Shown here: piece after piece, positions 1 through 12,288 of the stretch
How the letters are laid out: each line of letters begins with the position of its first letter
Numbering within the stretch: the first letter of the stretch is position 1
DNA from: Whalleya microplaca
Lineage: Eukaryota > Ascomycota > Sordariomycetes > Xylariales > Xylariaceae
Direction of reading: 5' to 3'
Assembly: GCA_022497155.1 (NCBI GenBank)
Contig: MU385729.1
Span: 124,001 to 188,000 of the forward strand
Length of the DNA stretch: 64,000 bases
Program-made: the position numbers and the translations under genes
Notes under the pieces: generated by a model
Told to the model about the DNA's origin: nothing
The model's input: the letters and a program-made list of their open reading frames with translations, nothing else
Database searches by the model: none

Positions 1-78
1 GTAGCGCCCATATTCGCCGAGGCTATCCGTCGCATTCACCACGGTGAATCTATCAGCGTCTTGTTCCAGTACGACTGA
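1..78 (+). CDS. PRS: Ribose-phosphate pyrophosphokinase (PRPP synthetase), C-terminal end only
   Basis: An open frame runs from base 1 to a TGA at 76-78 and gives 25 residues. They contain FAEAIRRIHHGESISVLF, which matches the conserved carboxyl end of eukaryotic PRPP synthetases (ILAEAIRRTHNGESVSYLF in the animal enzyme). The enzyme makes phosphoribosyl pyrophosphate from ribose 5-phosphate and ATP for nucleotide, histidine and tryptophan synthesis. The catalytic part lies to the left of the window, so the isoform and exon structure cannot be judged. The call rests on this short tail alone. Confidence 0.7.
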   Translation, partial: VAPIFAEAIRRIHHGESISVLFQYD

Positions 79-1803
79 GCGGACTCGGAATGATAAATGG
101 GGAATAATAAATTCTATCTGAAGCCATCATGCCTGAGAACTCCGTCAGCTGAGAGGATCATAGCTGCAATGATGGTTGATATACCAAGGCATTGAGGATG
201 AGTAACGGCGCGAGTCAGCTCTTGCTATAAATATGACTATGCAGGTGACGCATTTTTTCTCTTCGAGGGCAAATCCTCTGAAAAAAAAAACTGAATTTCA
301 TACCTCTCCGTCCATATGTCTCTTGTTATTATGGAAGATAAAGAGATCGGTAAAACAATCAATCGACACCAAAAAAGGTAAGGCAAAGGCTCATCCATCG
401 TCTGGGTTTGTTTCTATGTACCCGCGACGACTACATACAGTACTAGCACGACTAGGCGTCTCTTTTTTTCTAAGTAAATGATTGGCTGGCTGGGCTGGGC
501 TGGGATTTATTACACAGAGAGAAACGGTTGCATCACATATAGAGAGTTTTCTAGACCAGGAAACAGCAGACTTCATGAGGAATTTTTCATCAGGAGCCCC
601 CGGCCCTAGGTTGCTCAATGAGAAGAAGCTTAAGTGTTTTATTCCGAGCAGTCACTCGGTTTTGCTTTCTTACACACCTTATATATGAATAACCCGCATG
701 CTACATGTCTTAATGGGAATGAAAAGACGGTCGGTTCCAATTGGTGAGAGAGTAGTAACGGAATTTCTTCTAGTGTTCACGTTATTTTTGGCTAATACTC
801 CATTCGAAGCTGGAATGCGACGAATGATGGCTTCTCATTGTCGAACCCGAGGCCAAGGATATGGTATTGTTACATGGTCAGGTTTTAAATCTGGCGAACT
901 GTGATACCCTCTCGTTTAAAGCCTCTCAGGGGATGAGACCTAGTGCTACCTAGGTAAGTTGGAAGTATGTAGTACTGGTAATGCAACCTACGTACGTACT
1001 CGTCAAATTATTGATATATGTCGTACAGTTGATAATAAGTACATCTGTATTTATATGTAGATAGATCTACCCAATAACAGTGGAATCTGATGCTTCGTTG
1101 TTACCAAAAAACCGAACCTCGGGCAACTGTCAATTCGGTTACTTTACGGATGTACATATACACTATGGATACGGGACAAGGCAGTTAAGATCGCCGAAAA
1201 TCCGCTGTTATAAGAGGTACTAATCGGTATCCATCCCTATCGCCCTCAGATTTCAGTTGCCCCCAGTTTATTTTAGCCCCAATGTGCCGGTGCATGGAAT
1301 CTTCGCTTGATTCGGTAGACCTCGGCATGTGCTTCTGGGTCCCCACTTGTCTCGTTCTTTATTCCGTCACTTTTATTATCCATTTGGCTGGCATTCTGCT
1401 GCTCTTCGGCTGAAGGAGAGACCGTTAAAGGGTAATTAATTAGTTAGCTGGATCCCTATCCGTCCCCCCTCTTACGATTGTTATAACATCGAACTAGCCA
1501 TTGTATTCGTGATATCCCCTTTCTTCGAACAGGTATTGATGAGGCGGTTAGTATTCCTGCTTTCTTTCTTGTTCGTTTCCGCTCGCGATTCAATTGTGAC
1601 GTTGGAGCTAAACCTCTAAGTAGCTAGAGAGACTTGCTCGTCCTGACACGAAACCTGCTCCGCCGAACATCGGGAACTGCGAAATTCGCCCTCATCTACA
1701 GTTTACCTACTTCTATCTAACAACAACCGGTTAACCCGAACCATTCATCCATTCCGAAAACACCATCTTAAAGCATTACAAGAACAAGAGACGAGACATC
1801 AAG
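79..1803. other. Intergenic, PRS to PEX11
   Basis: About 1.7 kb with only short chance frames. It presumably holds the PRS 3' UTR and the PEX11 promoter. A 10 bp palindrome TACCTAGGTA lies at 947-956. The last 200 bases before the PEX11 start are pyrimidine-rich with ACAAC/AACAAG stretches, typical of a fungal 5' leader. No RNA gene was recognised. Confidence 0.6.
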
Positions 1804-2653
1804 ATGGTCGCCGACGCCCTAGTCTACCACCCGACGGTGTCGCACTACCTGAAGTTCGTAGCGACGACGACGGGCCGCGACAAGCTGCTGCGCACGCTGC
1901 AGTACTTCTCGCGCTTCTACGCGTGGTACCTGCTGCGCACGAACGGGACGCGCGCCGAGATCGCGCCCTTCGACGCCCTCAAGAAGCAGCTCGGCCTCGC
2001 GCGCAAGCTCCTGCGCTTCGGCAAGAACGTCGAGCACCTGAAGGCGGCGGCGCTCGCGGCGGACGGCAAGGCCGCCGTCCCCGACCCGGTCCTCCGGTAC
2101 GCCGCCGTGGGGAGGCAACTGGGGTACGCGGGGTACCTGACGTTCGACGCCGCGACGCTGTTGGATAGCTTGGGGGTTAGGAAGTGGGAGGGCGCGAAGA
2201 GGGCGCAGCGGGAGGCGTTCCGGTTCTGGGCGGCCGGGTTGTTGTGTAGTGTGGTCGCCCAGGTGTATACGCTGTATAGACTCCGTGAACGCGAGGCTAA
2301 GGTCGATAAGAAGGAGGGCGAGGGCGTGGTTGAGAGTAAGAGGATCGTGATGTAAGTGGTTTCTGTTCCCTTCTACTGCCCACCCCACCTACCTACCCCC
2401 TTTTTTTGTGGAAAGGCGGGCTAGATGGGCAAGCGATTCGGTTTGTTGCGTAAAGAGAAGTGGGACTAACGAGTGACGTCGGTTTATTAGTGAGCGGACC
2501 GCCAGCCAGCTCCAGCTCGTCTCCGACCTCTGCGATCTCACCGTGCCGACGTCGGCGCTCGGCTGGCTCGGCTTCGACGACGGCTTCGTCGGCCTCACGG
2601 GCACCCTGAGCAGTTTGATCGGCGTGTATCTGCAATGGAAGAAGACCGCGTGA
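1804..2653 (+). CDS. PEX11: Peroxisomal membrane protein PEX11
   Basis: Two exons, 1804-2351 and 2491-2653, give 236 residues. The 139 bp intron has a GTAAGT donor, a GGACTAAC branch region and a TTATTAG acceptor. The protein starts MVADALVYHPTVSHYLKFVA and has the PEX11 pattern: an N-terminal amphipathic region (TTGRDKLLRTLQYFSRFYAW), a hydrophobic stretch around residues 145-160, and a C-terminal membrane segment (LTGTLSSLIGVYLQWKK) encoded by exon 2. PEX11 sits in the peroxisomal membrane and drives elongation and proliferation of peroxisomes. The start is the first ATG after an AAG-rich leader. Reading through the donor meets TAA at once, so an intron-retaining transcript would lose the C-terminal segment. 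Family assignment is confident. Confidence 0.93.
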
Positions 2654-5023
2654 GGGGGGCGAGCGAGTGAGCGAGTGAAAGCGGGATGGTCTGGGCGGAG
2701 TTGGGTGGGGTAAGGGGGAAAGGGGAAGGGGGGTTGTCGTTGTCGTTATTAATACCTGCTGATGATGGCTGCTGGTTCGGTAAGAAGAAGTCTTTGCGTT
2801 GCCTGCCTTCGTTTCATCGTGGATCGATCCGAGGGGTGGGGCCACTTACTTGACTTGGTACGGTACGGGAGTATTTTGCATCAAGGCGAGAAAACTTCTT
2901 GATGTGGTATTGCCTGCATGTCCGCTATGTCCTTGTGTAATGTACAAAATCTTTTGGGGGTCAAAGGGGGGATTTAGTTATGGTCTGCTCTAGAGAGATA
3001 TGAGTTTTTGGGTGGATATCTATCTCAGCTCGGGGGTGGGCAAGAGGTGTTGTTGTTTCCTGTCGTTTCAGAGGTCTGGAATATATATAAATTCTTAATA
3101 TTCCAAAAACAGCTATTCCGGGGGTCGCGGAGTGCTGAGTAATGTGCTTGGTGGTCGAATTTGCCGGGCGATCTAGCTTGCCTTGTCCCTATTCTCGATG
3201 TTTGGTCTTGCTTTTAGTATTCCGTTCACCTGACTAACCGTGGTCTCGAGATATGTCAATGATATGTATTGGCTGCATAATCGTAATTCAGCATCGCCAA
3301 AGGGGCATGAAAGTATTCAAGTAGTATTTAGGATACTCGGATTGGACACTATAAGTAGATCGTCTGCGGAGAAGAATTCAGCCCGGTGAATTGAATGGTT
3401 CACCGAGCAAGAGCTGAACTGCAGTGTCTGCCACGTCCGAATGGCTGCAGTTCAAGCCGATTTTGTCAATAGCCGCAATATCAGGTTACTGGGTGACAGT
3501 CTTTACGTACCTCTGGCGAGATGGAGAAGAGGAAATGATTCCCGCAAATGCTAATATTGATGTCTGCGACCAACTTTTGCTACGCCGAGGTTCTTTTCAT
3601 TGGCAACTGTCTTTAGTCGAACATGATCACTTAGTACTCTATTCCAACACGTTACTTAAACACGCAATAGTCTATACAGATAGCTGGGACCATTACAACA
3701 TGCAAGCGCAACATCACACAGATTTAAGCTTATAGGAACTTCAAGAATGGTTTGTGGAACGTTTCATCCTCTGGCTGTGGATTATAGTTACCTCAATATC
3801 TCTACAGCAAGTACTACCTACATATGCAGACATGTTACAAGTCTTAGAACCTCGGCGTGCTCGAATTTCAATGGTGGGAACAACCTCCGCGCCGTGGGAT
3901 TCTCTCCCCAATCATGTTGACTCGTTAAGACATGCACGTCGCATGGTGTCCTGGGGCTGACAGCCCATCTCCTTTGCGGTACATGTAAGCTTGCCCTCGC
4001 TGTTCCTAAGCCACGGCTAGAGTATGAGAGAGTGACTTAAATATATATATATATAAATCGAGACAAGAATTGAATTATTGTTTACATATAACTGCACTTT
4101 CGAGGCATGGCACGCGACCAACTGAAAGATATGATCTCGGAAGGATGCAGAAAGCTACTGCAGCCAAGGCCCGAAAGTACTGGTGAAAAGCTTCGGTTTC
4201 GCCGCATACGTAGGCATGCTCTATAATGTCAGCACTTCTCTGCGCTAAAGGGCTCGCTAACGGCCCGAGCTGTCAAGGAGTAGGTATTGAAGATAAACTG
4301 CTCCCTTGGCACGAGGCAGAAGCTGAGGCTCTGATAGGTTGCCGGCCACCATGTCTTATAACTTTCACTCTCTACGCAATTAACGAAAACTTGATCCATT
4401 CCCATGGCCCCAGAACCAACAGTCGATCATTTGACGTGAATCCTGGCTGGTGTTCAGATAAGCTAAGGCTGTTGGAGTGAAGCCTGTCGCATTTTGTACG
4501 GTAATATAATAAGTTAAGTAAATTTGTATGGGAGAGGGATCTGGCAAACCGCTGCGCGGACTAAAACAACGAATCACAACCTAAGATTGCAGCCACGAAT
4601 ACCTGGTCTCTACAGATAAGGAAGGCGTCCCTACTCGTACAAGCAAACCTTCTTTTGTCCCACCTTGCCATTAGCCTGCCTGCCTGCTAGCTTTTAGGAG
4701 TTATCCGAGAAAGCTGTATCTTACAGCGATAGCAGCTGAAGCTTGCTGTTATTTCTTCCTACCAATCCCTCCTGTTATAAACCTTCAAGACTATCTTTAT
4801 CTTCTATTTTGCTTCAACATACCACCTACATATCACATGTCGCCAACCTAGAACCTATAGCTTATAACTAGTCCTTATTTCTTGTCCATAATAGAGAACC
4901 CTGGTGTTGCTTCATGTAGCGCTACCGACCTATTGCTTTGCTACCTATTAATCGCATCAGCTTACGCCAAACACTCGATCCCAGGTACTCTTCAGACTGC
5001 AACTTATAAGTCCACAAGAAGAC
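2654..5023. other. Intergenic, PEX11 to GIT1-like
   Basis: About 2.4 kb without a supported gene. It holds an AT dinucleotide run near 4042-4056 and a pyrimidine-rich leader (about 4650-4900) upstream of the permease. Frames at 3424-3735, 3754-3960 and 4226-4480 show no domain, no codon bias and no splice context, and are treated as chance. Confidence 0.6.
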
Positions 5024-6834
5024 ATGTTTTGGCGCGCCAAGAAAGTCGAGGAGGAACAGCAACAAACCGCTGAAGACGTCGATACGGCACCCCCAATTGA
5101 TCAAAAGCCCTTCTTGCAGGCTATGTGGCCTGTTTTAGCCTGTGGCGCTGGTCTCTTTTCTGACGGCTATGTCAACAACGTACGCTTTAACTCCTTTCCT
5201 CGGCGCGGTGCAGTTGAATCTAATCCAGTTGCGTTGTTCAGGTTATTGGCTCCGTAAACACGGTACTCAAGAGACAATACGGAGAAATCTACGAGAATTC
5301 GAACTCGTACAACTATGTAGCGGATATCACTTTTGTAGGAACGGTATGTTTCTTATCTGCATACCTAAGCAGAGATTATCACATGGTCTCAAACTAATGT
5401 TGAACCTGTATCACCAGGTTGTCGGCCAACTCTTGTTTGGAGTACTGGCAGACAAATGGTCACGCAAGAATTCTCTTCTCGTGTCGACAATCGTCTTAAT
5501 CGTTTTCACGGCTCTCGCTGCCGGATCTTATTATCATGGCGATCCCATAGGGATGTTCAATATCCTGACGGCCTGGAGATTCTTCGTAGGTTATTTGGTT
5601 ATTTAGATGCGCAATTTCATCAGATCACTAACCATACCTCGCAGGTCGGCATTGGTATTGGAGGTAAGCATTTTGTTGTACATTGCGTTGAACCAGGCTT
5701 GGCTAAGACCATATACAGGCGAATATCCAGCTGGCAGTGTAGGATGTGCCGAGTCGAGCGGCGAGTTGAAGGGAGGCACCAGAAACAGATGGTTCATCCT
5801 ATTTACCAACTCGATGATTGACTGGGGTTTTGTCTTCGGCGCCTTTGTGCCGTATGTCGTCGCCGCTGCTGCTCATAATATGCACTACAGCACCATTTGG
5901 CGAACAAGTCTCGGCATCGGGACAGCGTTTCCACTTGTCCTGTTTCTCTTACGTCTCAAACTCGAGGAACCAGAAGAGTTCAATAGGAACTCCATGAAAT
6001 ATTCGAAGACACCGTACCTCCTTGTGTTGAGGTATTATGGACTGCGACTGGCTACCGTTAGTGCGATTTGGTTCATTTACGATGTAAGTGTCTCAAACAT
6101 GTCGTCACGACTATGAGCTGACACGGCATAAGTTTTCCGCCTATTCATTCTCAATCTATTCTAGCACCATCCTCAGCCAAATCTCTGGTGACAATGCTCC
6201 CCTGACCACTGTTTTCGGATGGAATACGCTTATCAATCTTTTCTATATTCCGGGAACTATGCTAGGAGCTCCGGTTAGCGATTACCTAGGCCCCCGATAT
6301 ACCCTTGTTCTGGGTCAGATTCTGCAGGCCATTGTTGGGTTCATCATGGCTGGCTGCTACGCTCAACTATCACAACCCCATGTAATTGGCGGCTTTGTGG
6401 TTGTATTCGGCATCTTTCAAGCCCTCGGCGAGCTGGGACCAGGGAACAACATTGGCTTGCTGGCCGCGAAGACCTGCGCGACGGGTGTTCGTGGACAATA
6501 CTACGGGATCGCCGCGGCGATGGGGAAAATAGGCGCCTTCGTGGGGACCTACGTATTCCCCCACATCGCAGCAGCGGGCAGCAACGATACCGAGTCGGCG
6601 CAATACCCCTTCTACGTCAGCTCCAGCTTGTGCATTCTCGCAGCAGCCCTAGCGCTATTCTGCCTCCCCCACATCGGCCAGGATACCATTACCCTCGAGG
6701 ACGCCAAGTTCAGGGAATACCTCGAGAGCAAAGGCTGGGACACGAGACAACTGGGGCTGAAAAAGGGGGAGAGCCTCGAGTCCTTCCCTGAGGGCTCGGC
6801 ACATTCGAACGAGAAAGTGGCTGTTGCTGCATGA
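5024..6834 (+). CDS. GIT1-type glycerophosphodiester/phosphate permease (MFS)
   Basis: Six exons: 5024-5179, 5242-5343, 5418-5585, 5645-5663, 5719-6083 and 6133-6834. They give 503 residues. The fourth exon is only 19 bases and is fixed by phase and by the motif VGIGIGGEYPAG across both its borders. The protein has about 12 membrane segments. MFS signatures include GLFSDGYVNNV in helix 1, DKWSRKNSLLV in the helix 2-3 loop and SDYLGPRYTLVLG in the central repeat. It lines up with yeast Git1, which imports glycerophosphoinositol and glycerophosphocholine and is induced by phosphate starvation, as seen in EYP, the IWRT segment and the C-terminal FREYLESKGWDTRQLG. It should be a plasma-membrane H+ symporter. 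Substrate (glycerophosphodiester or inorganic phosphate) cannot be settled from sequence. Confidence 0.9.
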
Positions 6835-8176
6835 GCGGATGTGATGTTACGTGGTCTAGGATTAAGTGAGTCGTGTTGAATACCCCCTCTTGGATACTAT
6901 GATCTCGTTGTTTTACTAGACTATGATAAATTGAAAACAAAATATGTCCTTGTGAATATGAGTGAGAACTGTGACTACTGCTCTGGTTGAAAGTTAACAC
7001 TCATTGAAGCGGCGTGTAAGTAATGCTATTGACGCGGCCCGGACTAGGTGCTCATGTCGTTAAGAAAACAACCGCATACTTAATAGCCAGTGTCGGCAGT
7101 AGACGTAGGGGAACAGGGCATTAGTTTCGTGGGGTCGATTATGTGACGTTGAATAAAGGGGTATCATTGGTTCAGGGAGGGTGAGGTAGAGAGGTAGGTG
7201 CTCGTATTACTTATCGTAGCTGCCTGCAGCTTATTCATGCTGCTAGCCCTAACGATCTCCTTGAAACCTTGCTACTGTGAACACTTACACCTCGTACATA
7301 GATACCCTGGAAGAATGAATGCGGCGGCCATGGTCGCTGATGCCCTTCATGGGAGTTCACGCATTCTGCGATGTTAACACTCCTCGACACCTCACGGCTA
7401 TGCTGCTGGTCTCTAATAGATGCCTATTCAGCTGTTCTAACCTCGGCCCAGGTAGCCGAGCCCGGGGCAGGTACTTCAAAAGCCTGGCGCTCATGAGCTG
7501 AGGATAGTCCAACCAATAGATAATCCTATTATATAGTCGGCCGGTATTCCATATACCAAGTACCGACAGCTTATACTCACGGTCTATGTCTACACATGAT
7601 GCGGCGAGCTAAGATTTCTATCGCGCACTGTATTCACAGGAGTATCTTTTTTCTTCCCCAGGCCCGTGACCGAGCTATTATAAGCATCTTCGTCTTCGTC
7701 TCCGTCCTTAGTTTTCTCGTCTATACCATCCCTAGATCGACAGAGGTGACACTGAAGATGCGTCCGAGCTGCTTACCGTCTTCCTACCCAGCATTCTATA
7801 TCCGCTATACACGTAGAGCTCTCTTGCCTGCCTGTTATTGTTGCTGCTACTGTGTAATATATGAAGGGTACATATATCACCGTGTGCCAGGCCATTCTAT
7901 ATTAGTTACTATATCCATGACAGTTTGGTCTGAGTCCCGGCGCCAAATGCCTTGGTTTCCTCGTCATTAGGAAGGTCTAGGGCATCCTTCATTTGAACGT
8001 CAGGCTAGCAATATGCGCCTATCTATTTTATGTAAACGCAAGTAGATAGCACGGCGACGGGAGAATACATAGTCACATAATCATACAGTGGCACAGAGAA
8101 TCGGAATCATTTAACTTTCTTTATTTTGTTGCGCCGGGGGGTATGCTATAAAAAACACAAATCTATCCACGCACAA
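6835..8176. other. Intergenic, convergent 3' ends of GIT1-like and KAR2
   Basis: About 1.3 kb between convergent genes. It contains both 3' UTRs and only short chance frames (for example 7319-7501 and 7596-7970). No repeat or RNA gene was recognised. Confidence 0.6.
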
Positions 8177-10369
8177 TTACAGTTCGTCATGGTCAACTGG
8201 CTCATCATCCTCTGTCGCACCTCCTGCACCACTGTACATCTTGGAGGTGATAGGGTAAGCGACATTCGACAGCTTCTCCTTCTGTTCCTCGAAGTCCTCA
8301 GCGTTGGCAGTGGCCGCGTTCTCCTCCAGCCAGTCGGTAGCCTCCTTAACGGCATCGAGAATCTGTATCGTCAATTAGTATAGGCATTAGGTTTGGTAGT
8401 AATAGCGGGTCAACTTACGGCCTCCTTGTCCTCCTCGTCGATCTTGCCACCAAGACCCTCCTCGTCGTTGACTTGGTTCTTCAGGTTGAAAGCGTAGTTC
8501 TCAAGACCATTTCGGGCCTCGATGCGCTCGCGGGTGGCCTTGTCCTCCTCGGCAAACTTCTCTGCCTCGGCGACCATGCGCTCAATTTCCTCGGGGGTCA
8601 GACGGCCCTTGTCGTTGGTGATAGTGACGGACTCCGTGTTTCCGGTACCCTTGTCGTGGGCGGAAACCTTCAGGATACCGTTGGCGTCCAGCTCGAAGGA
8701 GACCTCAATCTGGGGAACACCACGAGGCGCCGGGGGGATGTTGGTCAGCTCGAACTTGCCGAGCAGGTTGTTGTCCTTGGTCATCGATCGTTCACCTTCG
8801 TAAACTTGGATCAGGACAACGGGCTGGTTATCAGCGGCGGTAGAGAAGATCTGGCTCTTGCGAGTCGGGATAGGAGTGTTACGGGGGATAAGCTTGGTCA
8901 TGACACCACCGGTGGTCTCGATACCGAGGGTCAACGGGTTGACATCCATGAGGACAACGCCACCAGTACCTTCCTCGCCGGACAAAACACCAGCTTGAAC
9001 AGCAGCACCGAACGCAACAGCCTCGTCAGGGTTGATACCCTTACTAGCCTTCTTACCGGCAAAGAACTCCTCGAGAAGAGCCTGTACCTTGGGGATACGA
9101 GTAGAACCACCAACCAGGACGATGTCATCGACCTCGTCCTTCTTGATCTTGGCGTCATCCAAAACCTGCTTGACAGGCTTGAGAGTTCGCTTGAAGAGAT
9201 CCATGTTGAGCTCCTCGAACTTGGCTCGGGTAAGGGTCTCGGAGAAATCCTTGCCATTGAAGAAAGCCTCGATCTCGATGCGAGTGGACATCTGCGAAGA
9301 CAGGGTTCGCTTGGCCTTTTCGGCCTCACGCTTCAGTTTACCCATGGCCTTAAGGTCCTTGGTAATGTCAACCGAGTTCTTCTTGTTGTAGGCCTTAGCC
9401 AGGTGGTTAATAATTCTCTGGTCGAAATCCTCACCACCGAGATGGGTGTCACCAGCGGTAGCCAAGACCTCGAAAACACCATCCTCGATGGACAGGAGAG
9501 AAACATCGAAAGTGCCACCACCAAGATCGTAGACAATGATGTGACGCTCATCGCCGGTCTTATCCAGACCATAGGCGATAGCAGCGGCAGTAGGCTCGTT
9601 GACAATTCGCAGAACATTGAGACCGGCAATCACACCGGCGTCCTTGGTAGCTTGTCTCTGGTTGTCATTGAAGTAGGCAGGTACAGTAACGACGGCGTGG
9701 GTGACCTTCTTGCCCAAATAGGACTCGGCAACCTCCTTCATCTTGCCGAGAATGACGGCAGAGATTTCTTCAGGGGTAAACTTCTTTTGGGTGCCTTGAA
9801 CTTCGACCGAAACGACGGGCTTGCCATCCTTCTCAAGAACCTTGTAGGGGAAGTGCTTGATGTCATTTTGGACCTCCTTCTCGGCGAACTTTCGGCCAAT
9901 AAACCGCCTATAGTGGGAAAATTAGTCAGATGCTGATTATGATTGGTGGCACGAATGCCATTTTGCAATTGCGACTTACTTGACGTCAAAGATAGTGTTG
10001 TAGGGGTTGGAGGCGGCCTGTTGTTTGGCGGCGTCTCCCACTAATCTCTCTTCTTCGGTGAAGGCAACATATGAGGGTGTAATTCGGTTTCCTTGGTCGT
10101 TTACTAGAATCTCAACTTTTCCTTGTTGCATCACACCGACGCAAGAATATGTAGTTCCTAAATCCTGAAGGGGAAGCCAATGTTAGCGGCGGCTGATTCG
10201 CAGGGGAGCAATGGCAGATTATGCGACTACTTACAATACCAATGACGGTGCCATAATCGGCGACATCATCAGCCCTCGCAGTACCAACGAACGCGAGGGG
10301 ACTGAAGAGGAGCAGGCTCCAGGCTATCATGCCAAAGGCGATAGCCCAGTAGCTCTGGGAGCGAGCCAT
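8177..10369 (-). CDS. KAR2: ER Hsp70 chaperone BiP/Kar2
   Basis: Four exons read from 10369: 10369-10235, 10164-9980, 9907-8419 and 8362-8177. They give 664 residues. The N-terminus is a signal peptide (hydrophobic core [20 protein letters not shown], likely cut after TARA). The ATPase domain follows with [40 protein letters not shown] and [13 protein letters not shown], then the substrate-binding domain with [20 protein letters not shown]. The last four residues are HDEL, the ER retrieval signal. BiP folds secretory proteins, helps translocation and senses ER stress. All intron borders are GT-AG and agree in phase. A long open frame on the opposite strand (8473-9936) is the antisense frame commonly seen with hsp70 genes and is not annotated. 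Confidence 0.97.
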
Positions 10370-12288
10370 GGCGAAGGGGGGGAAAGGATTGTGTAAGCAG
10401 GGGGTGAGGCAGGTATTATTAAATTAGAAAAGAGAGGAAATAGACAGTAAATCAACCCCGTGGTTGGTATGACACTGGATGTCAGTCAAGATTAAGATTT
10501 GTGAGATGAATGGGGGGAGGAAGAGGAGATATTCGAGACTCGAAAGTGTGTCTTCGAAATTCTTATATGGAGAAATTGATCAAGATAAAGTTGCCAGCTT
10601 GCAAAGAACACATTGCAAGAATGTGTGGGTCCGGGGCTAGCAACTCAGTCGATGCAAGGTGTCCAATAGGATGCCACCTTATTTCACAAAGCCACCTTAT
10701 TTATAAAGTGGTAGTTGCATACAAGTACTTCCATGTACCATCACCCGCATTCACCCATAGAAAGTACTCATTAAGTACTTACTGCCCATAGACAGGCTAA
10801 CTGCATTTTTTATAGTAAATGGCCCGGCTCTGGCAATAGAACAATCTTGAACATTCGCCAACATCTTTAATACTGCACACACATTTGAATGCGGGCACTT
10901 ATTAAACGGAAAACTTAATAATTCGTGCTGTCAAGCTATTATGCCGTGCTATTCAATTCAATCTTCAGTGTATAGTCTGCAATCACACCTACATACATAC
11001 ATCTTCATCTATAGCACATGTGCCAATATGCATCCCGATGTTTCAGTTATGTCCGCGTGGCAAGCCAGTCACTCGCCACCGACAAGACGAGGGATCTTGT
11101 AGGTTGATAACAGCGTGTACGGTCCATACTTGTACATATTCAACGAGGCGGCGGCGGAGGCAGCAGCAAACACCAGAAGCTTCTTCTTTGTTGAATAAAA
11201 TAAAAGCCAGATCACCGCAAACCAACTTTTCAAACGAAAAACCTACCTCTGGTTCCATGGAATGTCCACCTATCAGTCCAATCAACCAACCTAACCTATG
11301 ACCCTCCCGCGTCATGCGGGGGCAACCCCTGCTCACCTTATTTTTGGGATCACTGGACTCTGACATCTGATCCTTCCTGTACCTATTGCAGGAGCTGCTA
11401 GGCTGCCAGGGCAGCAGGGTGGTATGTGATTGTGTTTTGAAGTACGGATAAAGTTATGCCCCTGATGATTGCAGACCTACATAAAAGAGGTTTAACTTGT
11501 TCAAGGTTAGTATGCAGTAAATGCTTATATAACGACATGAGGGAACAGGTAGTAAAGATGTGTGACTCCATGCTAAAGATGTTGGTCACATGGAACAAAG
11601 CCTTAGCATTTGTAAGTATAATTCCGACCTTATGTCAACATACACATTGTATGGCACAGACAAGTAAAGAAGACACAGGTTATTATTTCCTTGGGATCCT
11701 ATCATTTACAGCACCGTGCACCGATGGGATGACGATATCCCCACTGCTGCCCATCCTCTAAAAAACGGTGGCCAGATCTCCCAAACATCATTTGCCAATA
11801 CGTGCCTGTAGGAAAACGATAGGAGAGTCAATAGGAACTGTTCTCTTCTCCAGCTCTCTAATACGTCTGCAATTACTCCGTTTGTAAATAAGCTCTTCCC
11901 AATGATATGGGTTATCTTCTGATTGGGTGTATTGGTCAAAGAGTCATCTAAATATAGTGTGCCTAGACCTCGCTCTCCTAAAGAGCCTCAGACATGTATA
12001 TATAAATATGAATATATATTCCATCATATCTGCAAAACGTACTCCCTTGACACTTATTCCAGATGCAAGAAATTTAGCACATACTGCACATCTTATAATT
12101 GTATTCGAGTTTGTGACAAAACGCTCAGCTGTAGTACGGCTGTCGCTGATAAAAGCTATTTGACTGCGCTCGTGATTCCATCAACATAGGTATCAACATG
12201 AAATCTCCTATAGAATGCACAAGCGAGGCTACAACACCACCCCCCTCCCCCCTTTCCCCCATTCCCCCTTTCCACCTCACTCGCTCAC
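10370..12288. other. Intergenic, KAR2 promoter and 3' flank of HBS1
   Basis: About 1.9 kb. The part next to KAR2 should hold its promoter. The tract at 12238-12300 is C-rich (runs of CCCCC) just downstream of the HBS1 stop. The longest frames (11043-11366 -, 11456-11761 +) show no recognisable domain and are rejected. Confidence 0.6.
10459..10463 (-). promoter_or_regulatory. Possible ER-stress half-site (CCACG) upstream of KAR2
   Basis: Read in the gene's direction, the sequence 90 bases upstream of the start codon is CCAACCACGG. It contains CCACG, the bZIP half of animal ERSE elements, directly after CCAA. The usual nine-base spacing is absent, so this is only a candidate Hac1 site. Confidence 0.2.

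Noticed and set aside
8473..9936. 487-codon open frame on the plus strand
   Set aside because: It is exactly antisense to KAR2. Long antisense frames are a known by-product of hsp70 codon usage, and the product has no domain.
11456..11761. 101-codon frame in the KAR2-HBS1 gap
   Set aside because: No domain, no codon bias, and no splice continuation on either side.
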